DNA of 21,532 nt from Candidatus Pacearchaeota archaeon (lineage in GTDB: Archaea > Nanoarchaeota > Nanoarchaeia > Pacearchaeales > GW2011-AR1). Positions 6,741 through 13,349 of this stretch are shown here, one piece after another. Position 1 is the first letter of the stretch. Each line of letters starts with the position of its first letter. A program made the position numbers and the translations under genes. Below the pieces are notes generated by a model, which did not search any database, was not told where the DNA came from, and saw nothing but the letters and a program-made list of their open reading frames with translations. The stretch is from contig NZER01000116.1 of the NCBI GenBank assembly GCA_002690445.1, forward strand, positions 1 to 21,532, in the 5' to 3' direction.

Positions 6741-7410
6741 GGGCGGTCTTCGCTCGCTAACCGAAGAAGAATCGAGCTATAAGAGTTTCGATTTAGATTT
6801 TTTTGCGTTCGTTGATCGAGCACACGAGTCGACAGAAGGATGGAAACAGATTACTGGTCCCCAGTATAGTTTCGACAAAGTTTATGGTAATCGACGTAAT
6901 CATAAAATATATAAAATGCTGCCGCACTTATTCGTTCCCGGAGAGCATGAGGCATATATCTGGATAGACTCCTGTCAATCATTAAAAATGAATCCCCGAA
7001 AAATATGCAAGGAATATTTAAGAGACAATGATCTTGCTTTATTCGATCACCCTTACCGTAATTGTGCCTATCAAGAGGCTGTCGTATGTGCTCAGTCTCA
7101 AATAGAGCAAACAGACTACATACAAAATACAATTAACTTTCTTCAGTCAGAGGAGTACCCCGAGAATAACGGGTTATACGAAATGAGTTGTTTCGTTAGA
7201 AAAAACAATTCCGCGACCCAAGAGCTAGGATTTAAGTGGTTTGAACTTACTTGTAGGTTCTCGTCTAGAGATCAAACTACTTTTCCTTACGTTTTACATG
7301 AATTAAAAGATAAAATAAATATTTCCATTCTCCCCGGGTACATTCACCACCCGGATGGAAATGAATTCTTTCTTAAGGTAGAAGAACCAGAACTTATAAA
7401 AAAATATTAA
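6703..7410 (+). CDS. TOD1/MUCI70-type (DUF616) glycosyltransferase-like protein
   Basis: A 235-residue protein with the ordered blocks of this family: MKIAVLTALFGSRGG (1-15), FFAFVDR (33-39), NRRNHKIYKMLPH (63-75), AYIWIDSCQSLKMNP (84-98) with Asp in the DxD place, FDHPYRNCAYQEA (114-126), NNGLYEM (155-161) and SSRDQTTFPYVL (187-198). Characterised plant members act in cell-wall mucilage and turgor-related processes; bacterial and phage members are little studied. It should be a soluble sugar transferase of GT-A fold. GGAGAGGAG lies 8-10 nt before the ATG, the strongest ribosome site in the operon, which fixes the start despite the 38-nt overlap with the reductase. Confidence 0.75.
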   Translation: MKIAVLTALFGSRGGLRSLTEEESSYKSFDLDFFAFVDRAHESTEGWKQITGPQYSFDKVYGNRRNHKIYKMLPHLFVPGEHEAYIWIDSCQSLKMNPRKICKEYLRDNDLALFDHPYRNCAYQEAVVCAQSQIEQTDYIQNTINFLQSEEYPENNGLYEMSCFVRKNNSATQELGFKWFELTCRFSSRDQTTFPYVLHELKDKINISILPGYIHHPDGNEFFLKVEEPELIKKY

Positions 7411-7411
7411 T

Positions 7412-8785
7412 ATGTGCAGTATATATTGTTCAAATCTCGAAAAAGATAACTACGACAAGGTCAACTTTTATTTAAAGTTAAGGGGACCAGATCACACCAA
7501 CGTAATTAAGGCTAATGGCTATACCTTTTTGCACAACTTGCTTAGCATGACCGGAGAGTTTACCGTTCAGCCCTTCACCAAGGAAGATACCGTTTGCCTC
7601 TATAACGGAGAGATTTATAACTTCAAGTCTTTTGGGGACTACAAAAGTGATGGGGAATGCCTGATCCCTTTGTATGAAGAGCATGGCGATGAGTTTATTA
7701 AAAAATTAGATGGAGAGTTCGCTGTCATTTTGTTCGACTTCAAGAATGACAAGATTATAATTGCTAGCGACGTATTTAAAACTAAGCCTATATTTTATTC
7801 TGTAGCTAATGATAAGTTTGGATGCAGCACCTACAAAACTCCTCTAGACCTAATGGGACATGTAGACGTTAAAAAGATGCCCCCAAACACAGTAAAAATC
7901 TTCAAAATTAGCACACTAGAAGAACAACGCAGTTATCAGATATATGATTTTAATCTTGATCAATACAAGGACAGCTTTGAGGACTGGAATTTAGCATTCA
8001 AGGAGTCCATGAAGAAAAGAATATCCAACTCCAGCCAAAAAATATTTCTAGGACTAAGTAGTGGCTACGATAGCGGAGGAATATGCCTAGAGCTATTGAA
8101 TCAAAACGTCCCCTTCAAGGCTTACTCTGTTATAGACGAAGAATACTCATGGGCCAACGCCCCGAAAGAGAATAAAGACGTGCTGGAACGCCGATGGAAG
8201 CTGATAGAAAACTCGGAGTTCGGTGCTTATGAGAGATTGCATAAAACACAAGAAAACTATGTGAGAAGCAACAGCACTATATGTAATCAAACTGAACCAT
8301 TTTTATATACTATCGATTCTGTGTGCCCTCATACCAATCATAAGTCTTATTCAGAATACATAGACCTTTCTACGGATAGCGGGTCTAATTGGCTAGCCTT
8401 GGTGTGCGAGCGTGCGAAAGAGGATGGGATAAAGATGTATTTGTCAGGAATGGGAGCAGATGAGGTGTTTAGCGATTATGGATTTAAAGGAAAAAAATAT
8501 TTTGGACATAGTAACTTCGGCGGCTTGTTCCCCAAAGATCTAAGTGCTATATTCCCTTGGAACAGTTTTCATGGAAGCACTATGGAGTCTTATTTAGCTA
8601 AAGAAGAATATGTTGGTGGGTCTTTTGGGCTAGAGGCTCGCTATCCATATCTAGACACGAAGGTAGTTCAAGAATTTCTTAACTTAACACAAGAATTGAA
8701 GAACAACGTGTATAAATCTGTTATAGATAACTACCTAACGGAGCATGATTACCCATTTGCGAGGGGAGAAAAAAGAGGATTTTAA
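7412..8785 (+). CDS. Asparagine synthase-like glutamine amidotransferase
   Basis: A 457-residue two-domain enzyme. Residues 1-160 form a class II glutaminase domain with nucleophile Cys2, RGPD (24-27), LYNGEIYN (63-70) and ASD (118-120). The synthase domain has the PP-loop LSSGYDSGGI (215-224), LSGMGADEVFSDYG (344-357) and LEARYPYLD (407-415), and ends with the R-x-K-x-GF motif. It should use ATP to activate a carboxylate and glutamine-derived ammonia to amidate it. It is about 100 residues shorter than E. coli AsnB. Its place among nucleotide-sugar genes, as with AsnB-like genes of some O-antigen loci, suggests a sugar acid as substrate (inference). The start reads MCSIYC, with Ser replacing the usual Gly3. 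Confidence 0.85.
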   Translation: MCSIYCSNLEKDNYDKVNFYLKLRGPDHTNVIKANGYTFLHNLLSMTGEFTVQPFTKEDTVCLYNGEIYNFKSFGDYKSDGECLIPLYEEHGDEFIKKLDGEFAVILFDFKNDKIIIASDVFKTKPIFYSVANDKFGCSTYKTPLDLMGHVDVKKMPPNTVKIFKISTLEEQRSYQIYDFNLDQYKDSFEDWNLAFKESMKKRISNSSQKIFLGLSSGYDSGGICLELLNQNVPFKAYSVIDEEYSWANAPKENKDVLERRWKLIENSEFGAYERLHKTQENYVRSNSTICNQTEPFLYTIDSVCPHTNHKSYSEYIDLSTDSGSNWLALVCERAKEDGIKMYLSGMGADEVFSDYGFKGKKYFGHSNFGGLFPKDLSAIFPWNSFHGSTMESYLAKEEYVGGSFGLEARYPYLDTKVVQEFLNLTQELKNNVYKSVIDNYLTEHDYPFARGEKRGF

Positions 8786-8788
8786 AAA

Positions 8789-9571
8789 ATGAGTAACGAT
8801 AACGATTTTCAAGGACTGCCCAGAGGAGACAAGATAACGATTTATTCCGTTTTAAACGAAGCGTACTATGCACTCGGGACGGTTTGGTTGAAGTCCCTGC
8901 TTTTGCGAATGGAAGATAATATCAAAAATATCTATATCGCAGACGTGGGAGTCAACAAGGAAACTAAATCCAAAATATGTGAATTATCCGACAAGATACA
9001 TTTTATGGACACCACGACTTATTCTGTACCTCAAAGAATACATGATAATGACTGGAGAAACGCCGTATCAGAAAAGACCAGACAACTGCTAAAACTATGT
9101 GAGGATGAGGAAAATTATCCGATCGTAATGATGGACGCAGATAAATGTGTTCTAGAGAATTTTAATGATGAGATATATGACGATTGCGATATACAGGTAT
9201 GTCATATTGACCCCGACGATAGACCCCTCAATCAAGACGGGTATACCTTAGATCACATAGGCTCTTGGGTCGTTGTGCATAATGAACGCGGAAGAGATTT
9301 CTTAAAAAAATGGATAGAAAGATCATGGACCACTCGTGGGGCGCACATAGAAACTCCGTCTCTTTGTCTTACTCTTCAGGATCATGGGAAGGAGTTTAGC
9401 ATTAAGAAAAATCATGAACATATTGTCTCTGCTTACAGGTATAACGACGATGCAAAAATTCTGCACTTTAGAAGTGACGGGCAACAGCCCGTAGACCTAC
9501 TAAGAAGAATCGGAAACATAAATAACTTACCAGTTAAAATTTTAGAGGAGGTATTAGGTTACATAAGATGA
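8789..9571 (+). CDS. Probable glycosyltransferase with DxD motif (GT8-like)
   Basis: A 260-residue soluble protein. It opens with KITIYSVLNEAYYALGTVWLKSLL (15-38), the strand-helix start typical of GT8-like nucleotide-diphospho-sugar transferases, and carries YPIVMMDADKCVLENF (110-125) with DxD at 116-118. GSWVVVHNERGRDFLKKWIE (about 158-177) and a late ILHFRSDG, likely the C-terminal metal-binding His, complete the GT-A pattern. Donor and acceptor are unknown. It starts 3 nt after the amidotransferase, with AGAGG about 10 nt before the ATG, and its stop overlaps the rmlB start as ATGA. Confidence 0.7.
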   Translation: MSNDNDFQGLPRGDKITIYSVLNEAYYALGTVWLKSLLLRMEDNIKNIYIADVGVNKETKSKICELSDKIHFMDTTTYSVPQRIHDNDWRNAVSEKTRQLLKLCEDEENYPIVMMDADKCVLENFNDEIYDDCDIQVCHIDPDDRPLNQDGYTLDHIGSWVVVHNERGRDFLKKWIERSWTTRGAHIETPSLCLTLQDHGKEFSIKKNHEHIVSAYRYNDDAKILHFRSDGQQPVDLLRRIGNINNLPVKILEEVLGYIR

Positions 9572-10563
9572 ACCTTTTAATAACAGGTGGTTGTGGCTTC
9601 ATTGGCTCGAACTTCGTGAACCTAGCTATAAAGAAAAGAAGCGCGGTAAAACGCATAGTAATTCTCGACTCACTCACATATGCAGGAGACTATGCAAATA
9701 TTAAAGATGCCGTGGATGACCACCATAAAGTCTCACACGAAAACGTCGACTTAAAGGACGAGCGCTATGTAAACGCCGTGTTCGAAAAATATAAAATAAG
9801 TCACGTGATGCACTTTGCAGCAGAGACCCACGTTGACAACTCAATTAGTAGCCCGAGGCCATTCGTAAATAGTAATATCATAGGATCGTTTAATCTCCTA
9901 GAAGCCTGCAGAGAATATGGGATAGAGAGATATCATCACATCTCCACAGATGAGGTCTATGGCGAACTGGGAGAAAAGGGAAGCTTCTCTGAAGATACCC
10001 CCTATGCCCCCAGAAACCCGTATGCGGCGTCTAAAGCCGCTTCTGACCATATGGTAAGGGCATTTTTTCATACGTACGATCTGCCCGTCACCTTGTCTAA
10101 TTGCTCAAATAACTACGGGCCAAGTCAGCATAAAGAAAAATTTATACCTGTAGTAATTAATTCTATCTTAAGTAGAAAGAAAATTCCAGTTTACGGTGAA
10201 GGTAGGAATGTCAGGGACTGGATATACGTTGAGGATCATTGTCATGCATTATGGGCGATTCTTACGAAAGGAACACTGGGAGAGACGTATAACGTCGGAG
10301 CAAATAACGAAAAGACTAATCTTCAAATTATCTATGACATTTGTAAGGGTCTAAAAGTAGAGCCAGAAGACTGCGTAGAATTTGTAGAGGATAGGCTAGG
10401 GCACGATTTTAGATATGCTATAAATAACTCTAAAATTACAAAGGAACTAAAGTGGAAACCTAGGTATTCATTCGAAAAGGGCTTGGTAAAAACGATTACA
10501 CACTACAAGTCCATGTATGATACTGAATTTAGAGATCTGGCAGATCAATGTGACCATGAATAG
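9568..10563 (+). CDS. rmlB: dTDP-glucose 4,6-dehydratase
   Basis: A 331-residue extended SDR enzyme that converts dTDP-glucose to dTDP-4-keto-6-deoxyglucose with bound NAD. The Rossmann loop GGCGFIGS lies at 7-14, LDSLTYAGDYAN at 33-44, HFAAETHVDNSI at 82-93, the catalytic STDEVYG at 126-132 (Thr127, Asp128, Glu129), and Y152-x3-K156 in PYAASKAASDHMV. The block around NCSNNYGPSQHKEKFIP (178-194) is also diagnostic. Length is usual for RmlB. It takes the product of RmlA and hands its own to the NRS/ER-like enzyme at 5823. It closes the sugar operon and overlaps the preceding gene by ATGA. Confidence 0.95.
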   Translation: MNLLITGGCGFIGSNFVNLAIKKRSAVKRIVILDSLTYAGDYANIKDAVDDHHKVSHENVDLKDERYVNAVFEKYKISHVMHFAAETHVDNSISSPRPFVNSNIIGSFNLLEACREYGIERYHHISTDEVYGELGEKGSFSEDTPYAPRNPYAASKAASDHMVRAFFHTYDLPVTLSNCSNNYGPSQHKEKFIPVVINSILSRKKIPVYGEGRNVRDWIYVEDHCHALWAILTKGTLGETYNVGANNEKTNLQIIYDICKGLKVEPEDCVEFVEDRLGHDFRYAINNSKITKELKWKPRYSFEKGLVKTITHYKSMYDTEFRDLADQCDHE

Positions 10564-10573
10564 TTATGCGGTG

Positions 10574-10585
10574 TAATTATAGTTA
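10574..10585 (+). promoter_or_regulatory. Possible promoter before phoH
   Basis: In the 22-nt gap, TGTAATTATAGTTA leads into the ATG at 10586. TAATTA (10574-10579) ends 6 nt before the start, and TATAGT ends 2 nt before it; no Shine-Dalgarno sequence is visible. Neither hexamer is a strong -10, so the assignment is weak. Confidence 0.3.
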
Positions 10586-11368
10586 ATGCCAGCAAAGAAA
10601 ACTAAATCGACAGGTAAGGTTAAAATCCGAGGAGACAAGGAACTGGCCGAAAACCTGAACGAAAAAGAAAGCAGATTCATGGTTCAAAACCCGATAAAAA
10701 GGGTTATAAAAATCAATCAATTTCCTTGGACAGAAAAACAAAAAGAGTTTTTTCGTATTGCGTTAGACTATAATACTAAAATCGTCTTTGTTGATGGACC
10801 CGCGGGAACAAGCAAAACATTATTGGCCACTTACTGCGGCCTGCAGCTTTTAAACATGAAGGCGGTCGATAACATAATGTATCTTAGGTCTGCCGTAGAG
10901 AGCTCAGATCGAAGCTTGGGATTTTTACCCGGGGATGCAGGAGATAAACTAAGATTTTATAACTTACCCTTCCTCGATAAACTGGACGAATTGTTGCTCA
11001 CCACGAAAACGGAGAAACTAGAAGAGGAAAAAAGGATCTCGATGTTCCCCGTTAATTTCGCAAGAGGGATGAACTGGACTAACAAGTGTATAATTTTAGA
11101 CGAAGCACAGAACTCCACTTCAAAAGAAATAGTTACCGTTTTGACAAGGATGGGTGAAGGCAGCAGGTGCTTTGTACTGGCAGATCCGATGCAAACCGAC
11201 TTGCGTAGCGAAAATGTCCAAGGAGGGTTTGAGCACATGTTCAAGACCTTCTCCGATGAGGAGAGCGCTGCCATGGGAATTTATGGCTTTAAGTTTACAG
11301 AAGAAGATATCGTGAGGTCTGAGTTAGTAAAATACTTAATAAAAAAATTGGGAGAACATAAAAAATGA
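10586..11368 (+). CDS. phoH: PhoH-like P-loop ATPase
   Basis: A 260-residue ATPase of the PhoH family, common in marine phages. A basic N-terminal tail (1-45) precedes the Q-motif-like FPWTEKQKEFF (46-56), Walker A GPAGTSKT (71-78), RSAVESSDRSLGFLPGDAGDK (101-121, the family's R-x-AVE and LGFLPGD blocks), Walker B CIILDEAQN (168-176) and LADPMQTD (198-205). The residue before the Walker A lysine is Ser76 instead of Gly. PhoH proteins are RNA-helicase-like ATPases; their role in phage infection is not settled. The stop overlaps the ClpP-like gene by ATGA, so the two are translationally coupled. Confidence 0.88.
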   Translation: MPAKKTKSTGKVKIRGDKELAENLNEKESRFMVQNPIKRVIKINQFPWTEKQKEFFRIALDYNTKIVFVDGPAGTSKTLLATYCGLQLLNMKAVDNIMYLRSAVESSDRSLGFLPGDAGDKLRFYNLPFLDKLDELLLTTKTEKLEEEKRISMFPVNFARGMNWTNKCIILDEAQNSTSKEIVTVLTRMGEGSRCFVLADPMQTDLRSENVQGGFEHMFKTFSDEESAAMGIYGFKFTEEDIVRSELVKYLIKKLGEHKK

Positions 11369-12138
11369 GCGAACAAACCAGAACAAAAGAAGAAATCAAA
11401 ATGGACCTGCTCCTAAAGAAAGCAGAACTGGAAAATAAACAGGCCGAGCTTAGAGGCAAGGAAGCTGAAATCCTAAAGACAGAGTCCGAGACTAGAAAAA
11501 CTGCGGCAGAAGCGGGCAAGTCCGAGATAGAATTCGAAAAAGCATATTCTTCTAGACAAAAAGAGCTTCTAAGTGACGAAGAAAATCATCTTTATAGATT
11601 TTCCAAGGAGGTAAGCTTTAATTCCGTGCAAGCATGTATGAATAAACTCACTCAGTGGCACCGCAAAGATCCCAAATGTAAGATCGAAATTGTATTCTCT
11701 TCTCCCGGAGGCAGTATAATTGATGGATTTGAGTTATTTGATTTCATTCAGTACCTTAGGGGCAAGGGTCACTTTGTCACAACGGGGTCTTTGGGTATGG
11801 CTGCTTCTATGGCTGGGATTCTCCTACAAGCTGGAGATGTTAGGTGGATAGGCCATCAAGCATGGCTAATGATTCACAGGGCCGCATTCGGAGCTATCGG
11901 AAAAACCTATGAAATAGAGGATGAAGTGAAACTAGTAAAAAGAATCGAAGGAAGAATACTTGACATTTTCACATCTAGATCTAACTTAACTAGACATAAG
12001 ATAGTCAGAAACTGGGACCGTAAGGACTGGTGGATTGATGCGGACGAAGCTGTAGAAATGGGATTGGTGGACGAAGTAAGGGCAAGGTTGCCAGAGCACC
12101 AAGACTTTAAAAAGAAAAAAAGAAAGGTAAAAAAATGA
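11365..12138 (+). CDS. ClpP-like (S14) serine peptidase with N-terminal coiled coil
   Basis: A 257-residue protein. Residues 1-75 are an acidic-basic coiled coil; about 75-245 form a ClpP domain with SSPGGS (112-117), nucleophile Ser148 in GMAASMAG, His171 in WLMIHRA and Asp221 in DRKDWW, followed by DADEAVEMGLVDEV. His-Asp spacing is 50, against 49 in E. coli ClpP, so the triad looks complete. The C terminus is lysine-rich. ClpP needs an AAA+ unfoldase; none is seen, and the coupled PhoH ATPase is the nearest ATPase. As it sits upstream of the packaging genes it might instead be a prohead protease, with the coiled coil acting like a scaffold part; both are inference. ATGA overlaps join it to phoH and to the next gene. 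Confidence 0.82.
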   Translation: MSEQTRTKEEIKMDLLLKKAELENKQAELRGKEAEILKTESETRKTAAEAGKSEIEFEKAYSSRQKELLSDEENHLYRFSKEVSFNSVQACMNKLTQWHRKDPKCKIEIVFSSPGGSIIDGFELFDFIQYLRGKGHFVTTGSLGMAASMAGILLQAGDVRWIGHQAWLMIHRAAFGAIGKTYEIEDEVKLVKRIEGRILDIFTSRSNLTRHKIVRNWDRKDWWIDADEAVEMGLVDEVRARLPEHQDFKKKKRKVKK

Positions 12139-12284
12139 AAAATTTAATCATAATTTGCGCAGCGCTTTTTGTGATTGGCTGTAACTGGGGAAATTCCGGA
12201 TGCTCGGATTGTTCCTGCGAAGCAGGCTGTTGCTCATCCGACAGTTGCTCAGTAGCTGATTGCAATTGCGTTTGCAAAAAATAA
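12135..12284 (+). CDS. Tiny cysteine-rich lipoprotein
   Basis: A 49-residue protein. The start MKNLIIICAALFVIGC is a short lipoprotein signal: a basic residue, a hydrophobic core and a lipobox VIGC with Cys16 to be lipidated. The mature 34 residues contain ten more cysteines (positions 23, 26, 28, 32, 33, 38, 43, 45 and 47 plus the lipidated one), in small Ser/Gly/Asp-rich surroundings. Its ATG overlaps the peptidase stop as ATGA, strong support that it is translated. It could bind metal or form disulfides in the periplasm; small phage lipoproteins also include outer-membrane spanins and superinfection-exclusion proteins, but the cysteine content fits neither well. Function unknown. Confidence 0.7.
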   Translation: MKNLIIICAALFVIGCNWGNSGCSDCSCEAGCCSSDSCSVADCNCVCKK

Positions 12285-12298
12285 AAAAAGGAAAAATC

Positions 12299-12454
12299 AT
12301 GAGTAGTACATGGAATTCGGGTATCGGAAAATTTCCGAAGAAGGACCCTAATCACGGATCATTATGGAAAAAGATAGTGCACTGGTGCTGTAAAGTTGGC
12401 CTGTGTAATATCGATAAATGTAAATGCCATTGTCACGATGAGGATAAGTCATAG
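12299..12454 (+). CDS. Cysteine/histidine-rich miniprotein
   Basis: A 51-residue cytosolic protein beginning MSSTWNSGIGKF, with AAGGA 6 nt before the ATG. The C-terminal half packs six cysteines and several histidines: HWCC (28-31), Cys36, Cys41, Cys43 and CHCHDEDKS at the end, a likely metal site. There is no signal peptide. The frame opens 13 codons earlier, inside the lipoprotein gene, but the ribosome site fixes the later start. Its end overlaps the sulfotransferase start by 17 nt. It follows another cysteine-rich miniprotein by 14 nt, so the two may share a job; no family is recognised. Confidence 0.6.
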   Translation: MSSTWNSGIGKFPKKDPNHGSLWKKIVHWCCKVGLCNIDKCKCHCHDEDKS

Positions 12455-13130
12455 CAAGAAGGTTATTTTTCTTTCTAACCCAAAGTCTGGCTCTAGCAGC
12501 ATAAGATACATACTAGATCCACATAGCGACATTAAGGGAGAAAATCACCCAGCGGACCCTTTATACATGTTGCACATAAACGCTTGTGCGCTAAAGTCTT
12601 ACTTCGATCACGAAGACTATTCTGGCAAGGCTGTCGGACCTTGGGATGAATATTATAAATTTTCTACAGTAAGAAATCCTTGGAAAAAAATGGTTTCATA
12701 TTATTTTTTCTATAGGCCCGACAAAAATTTCAGACAATACTATAGAAACGACATAGAGTATGATCACACCACGCAGTTTCACTTCAGCTTTAATGAGTGG
12801 TTAAAGCGCGTTGTAGATGGCGCTGGGCTACCTAGTTATGAATATTTTTGCTGTGACCACAGTGATCCATCCAAGTGCCTGCTAGACGACGTTTTTAAGA
12901 TAGAAGATATAAGCGAGACCTTGCCGGAAGCATTGCTAGAAAAAGCGGGAATCGAAATAGATGAGGTCCCTAAATTAGACCCAAATTACAAAAAAGACGA
13001 AGACCCGACCTCAATGTACTCTAGCTGGAAGGGAGATTACTATAGCCTGTATAATTCGGAGTCAATAGAAATAGTTAAACAAATCTATCAATCAGATATA
13101 ACTAAATTTAATTATGCATTCGGCGAATAG
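12438..13130 (+). CDS. Sulfotransferase (PAPS-dependent, Sulfotransfer_2-like)
   Basis: A 230-residue soluble protein. KKVIFLSNPKSGSSSIRYIL (7-26) contains the 5'-phosphosulfate-binding loop PKSGSSSI, and STVRNPWKKMVSYYFFYRP (76-94) the 3'-phosphate-binding R-x-P-x4-S block; SLYNSESIEIVKQIYQSDITKFNY at the C terminus matches the family's end. It should move sulfate from PAPS to a hydroxyl, in this family usually of a carbohydrate. The gene lies about 1.9 kb past the sugar operon, so a phage-made glycan is a reasonable acceptor (inference). The frame opens 14 codons earlier, but the ATG at 12438 begins just before the first strand; the ribosome site is poor and coupling to the upstream gene is likely. 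Confidence 0.75.
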   Translation: MRISHSKKVIFLSNPKSGSSSIRYILDPHSDIKGENHPADPLYMLHINACALKSYFDHEDYSGKAVGPWDEYYKFSTVRNPWKKMVSYYFFYRPDKNFRQYYRNDIEYDHTTQFHFSFNEWLKRVVDGAGLPSYEYFCCDHSDPSKCLLDDVFKIEDISETLPEALLEKAGIEIDEVPKLDPNYKKDEDPTSMYSSWKGDYYSLYNSESIEIVKQIYQSDITKFNYAFGE

Positions 13131-13131
13131 C

Positions 13132-13299
13132 TTACTCTACTTCTTTGTGTTCGAGTAGCTTTAATAATTTATACGTTTTGTCGTTTATTTTACTAAGCTC
13201 TACAGAAACTTCACGATCTTCATGCTTACAAAGCGGATAAGAGATATCTAAAATTTCATTGATAAGCTTACTGGCTTTTATTTTTCCTTCTTTACTCAC
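13132..13299 (-). CDS. Small hypothetical protein, minus strand
   Basis: On the minus strand a GTG at 13299 opens a 55-codon frame ending 1 nt from the sulfotransferase stop: SKEGKIKASKLINEILDIS, a short middle with PLCKHEDREV, and a leucine-rich charged helix (KLLKLLEHKEVE). It looks like a mostly helical soluble protein of no known family. Support: it fills the gap between genes, ends in a sensible TAA, has coding-like composition, and TATAAT on the same strand lies 8 nt before the GTG. No Shine-Dalgarno sequence is visible, and ATG is not available in frame, so the start is less sure. Confidence 0.5.
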   Translation of the reverse strand: MSKEGKIKASKLINEILDISYPLCKHEDREVSVELSKINDKTYKLLKLLEHKEVE

Positions 13300-13349
13300 T
13301 GTGACATATTATATTTCATAATTCACAGGAATAATGTTATAATATAACA
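13300..13349. promoter_or_regulatory. Divergent promoters of the packaging operon and the small minus gene
   Basis: Plus strand: TGTTATAAT at 13335-13343 is a perfect extended -10 (TGnTATAAT) ending 6 nt before the ATG at 13350, predicting a leaderless transcript; no ribosome site is seen. Minus strand: TATAAT at 13313 to 13308 ends 8 nt before the GTG at 13299. No -35 element is evident for either. Confidence 0.6.

Noticed and set aside
12396..12437. Earlier start for the sulfotransferase
   Set aside because: The first 14 residues are an out-of-frame read of the cysteine-rich miniprotein; the sulfotransferase fold starts after 12438.
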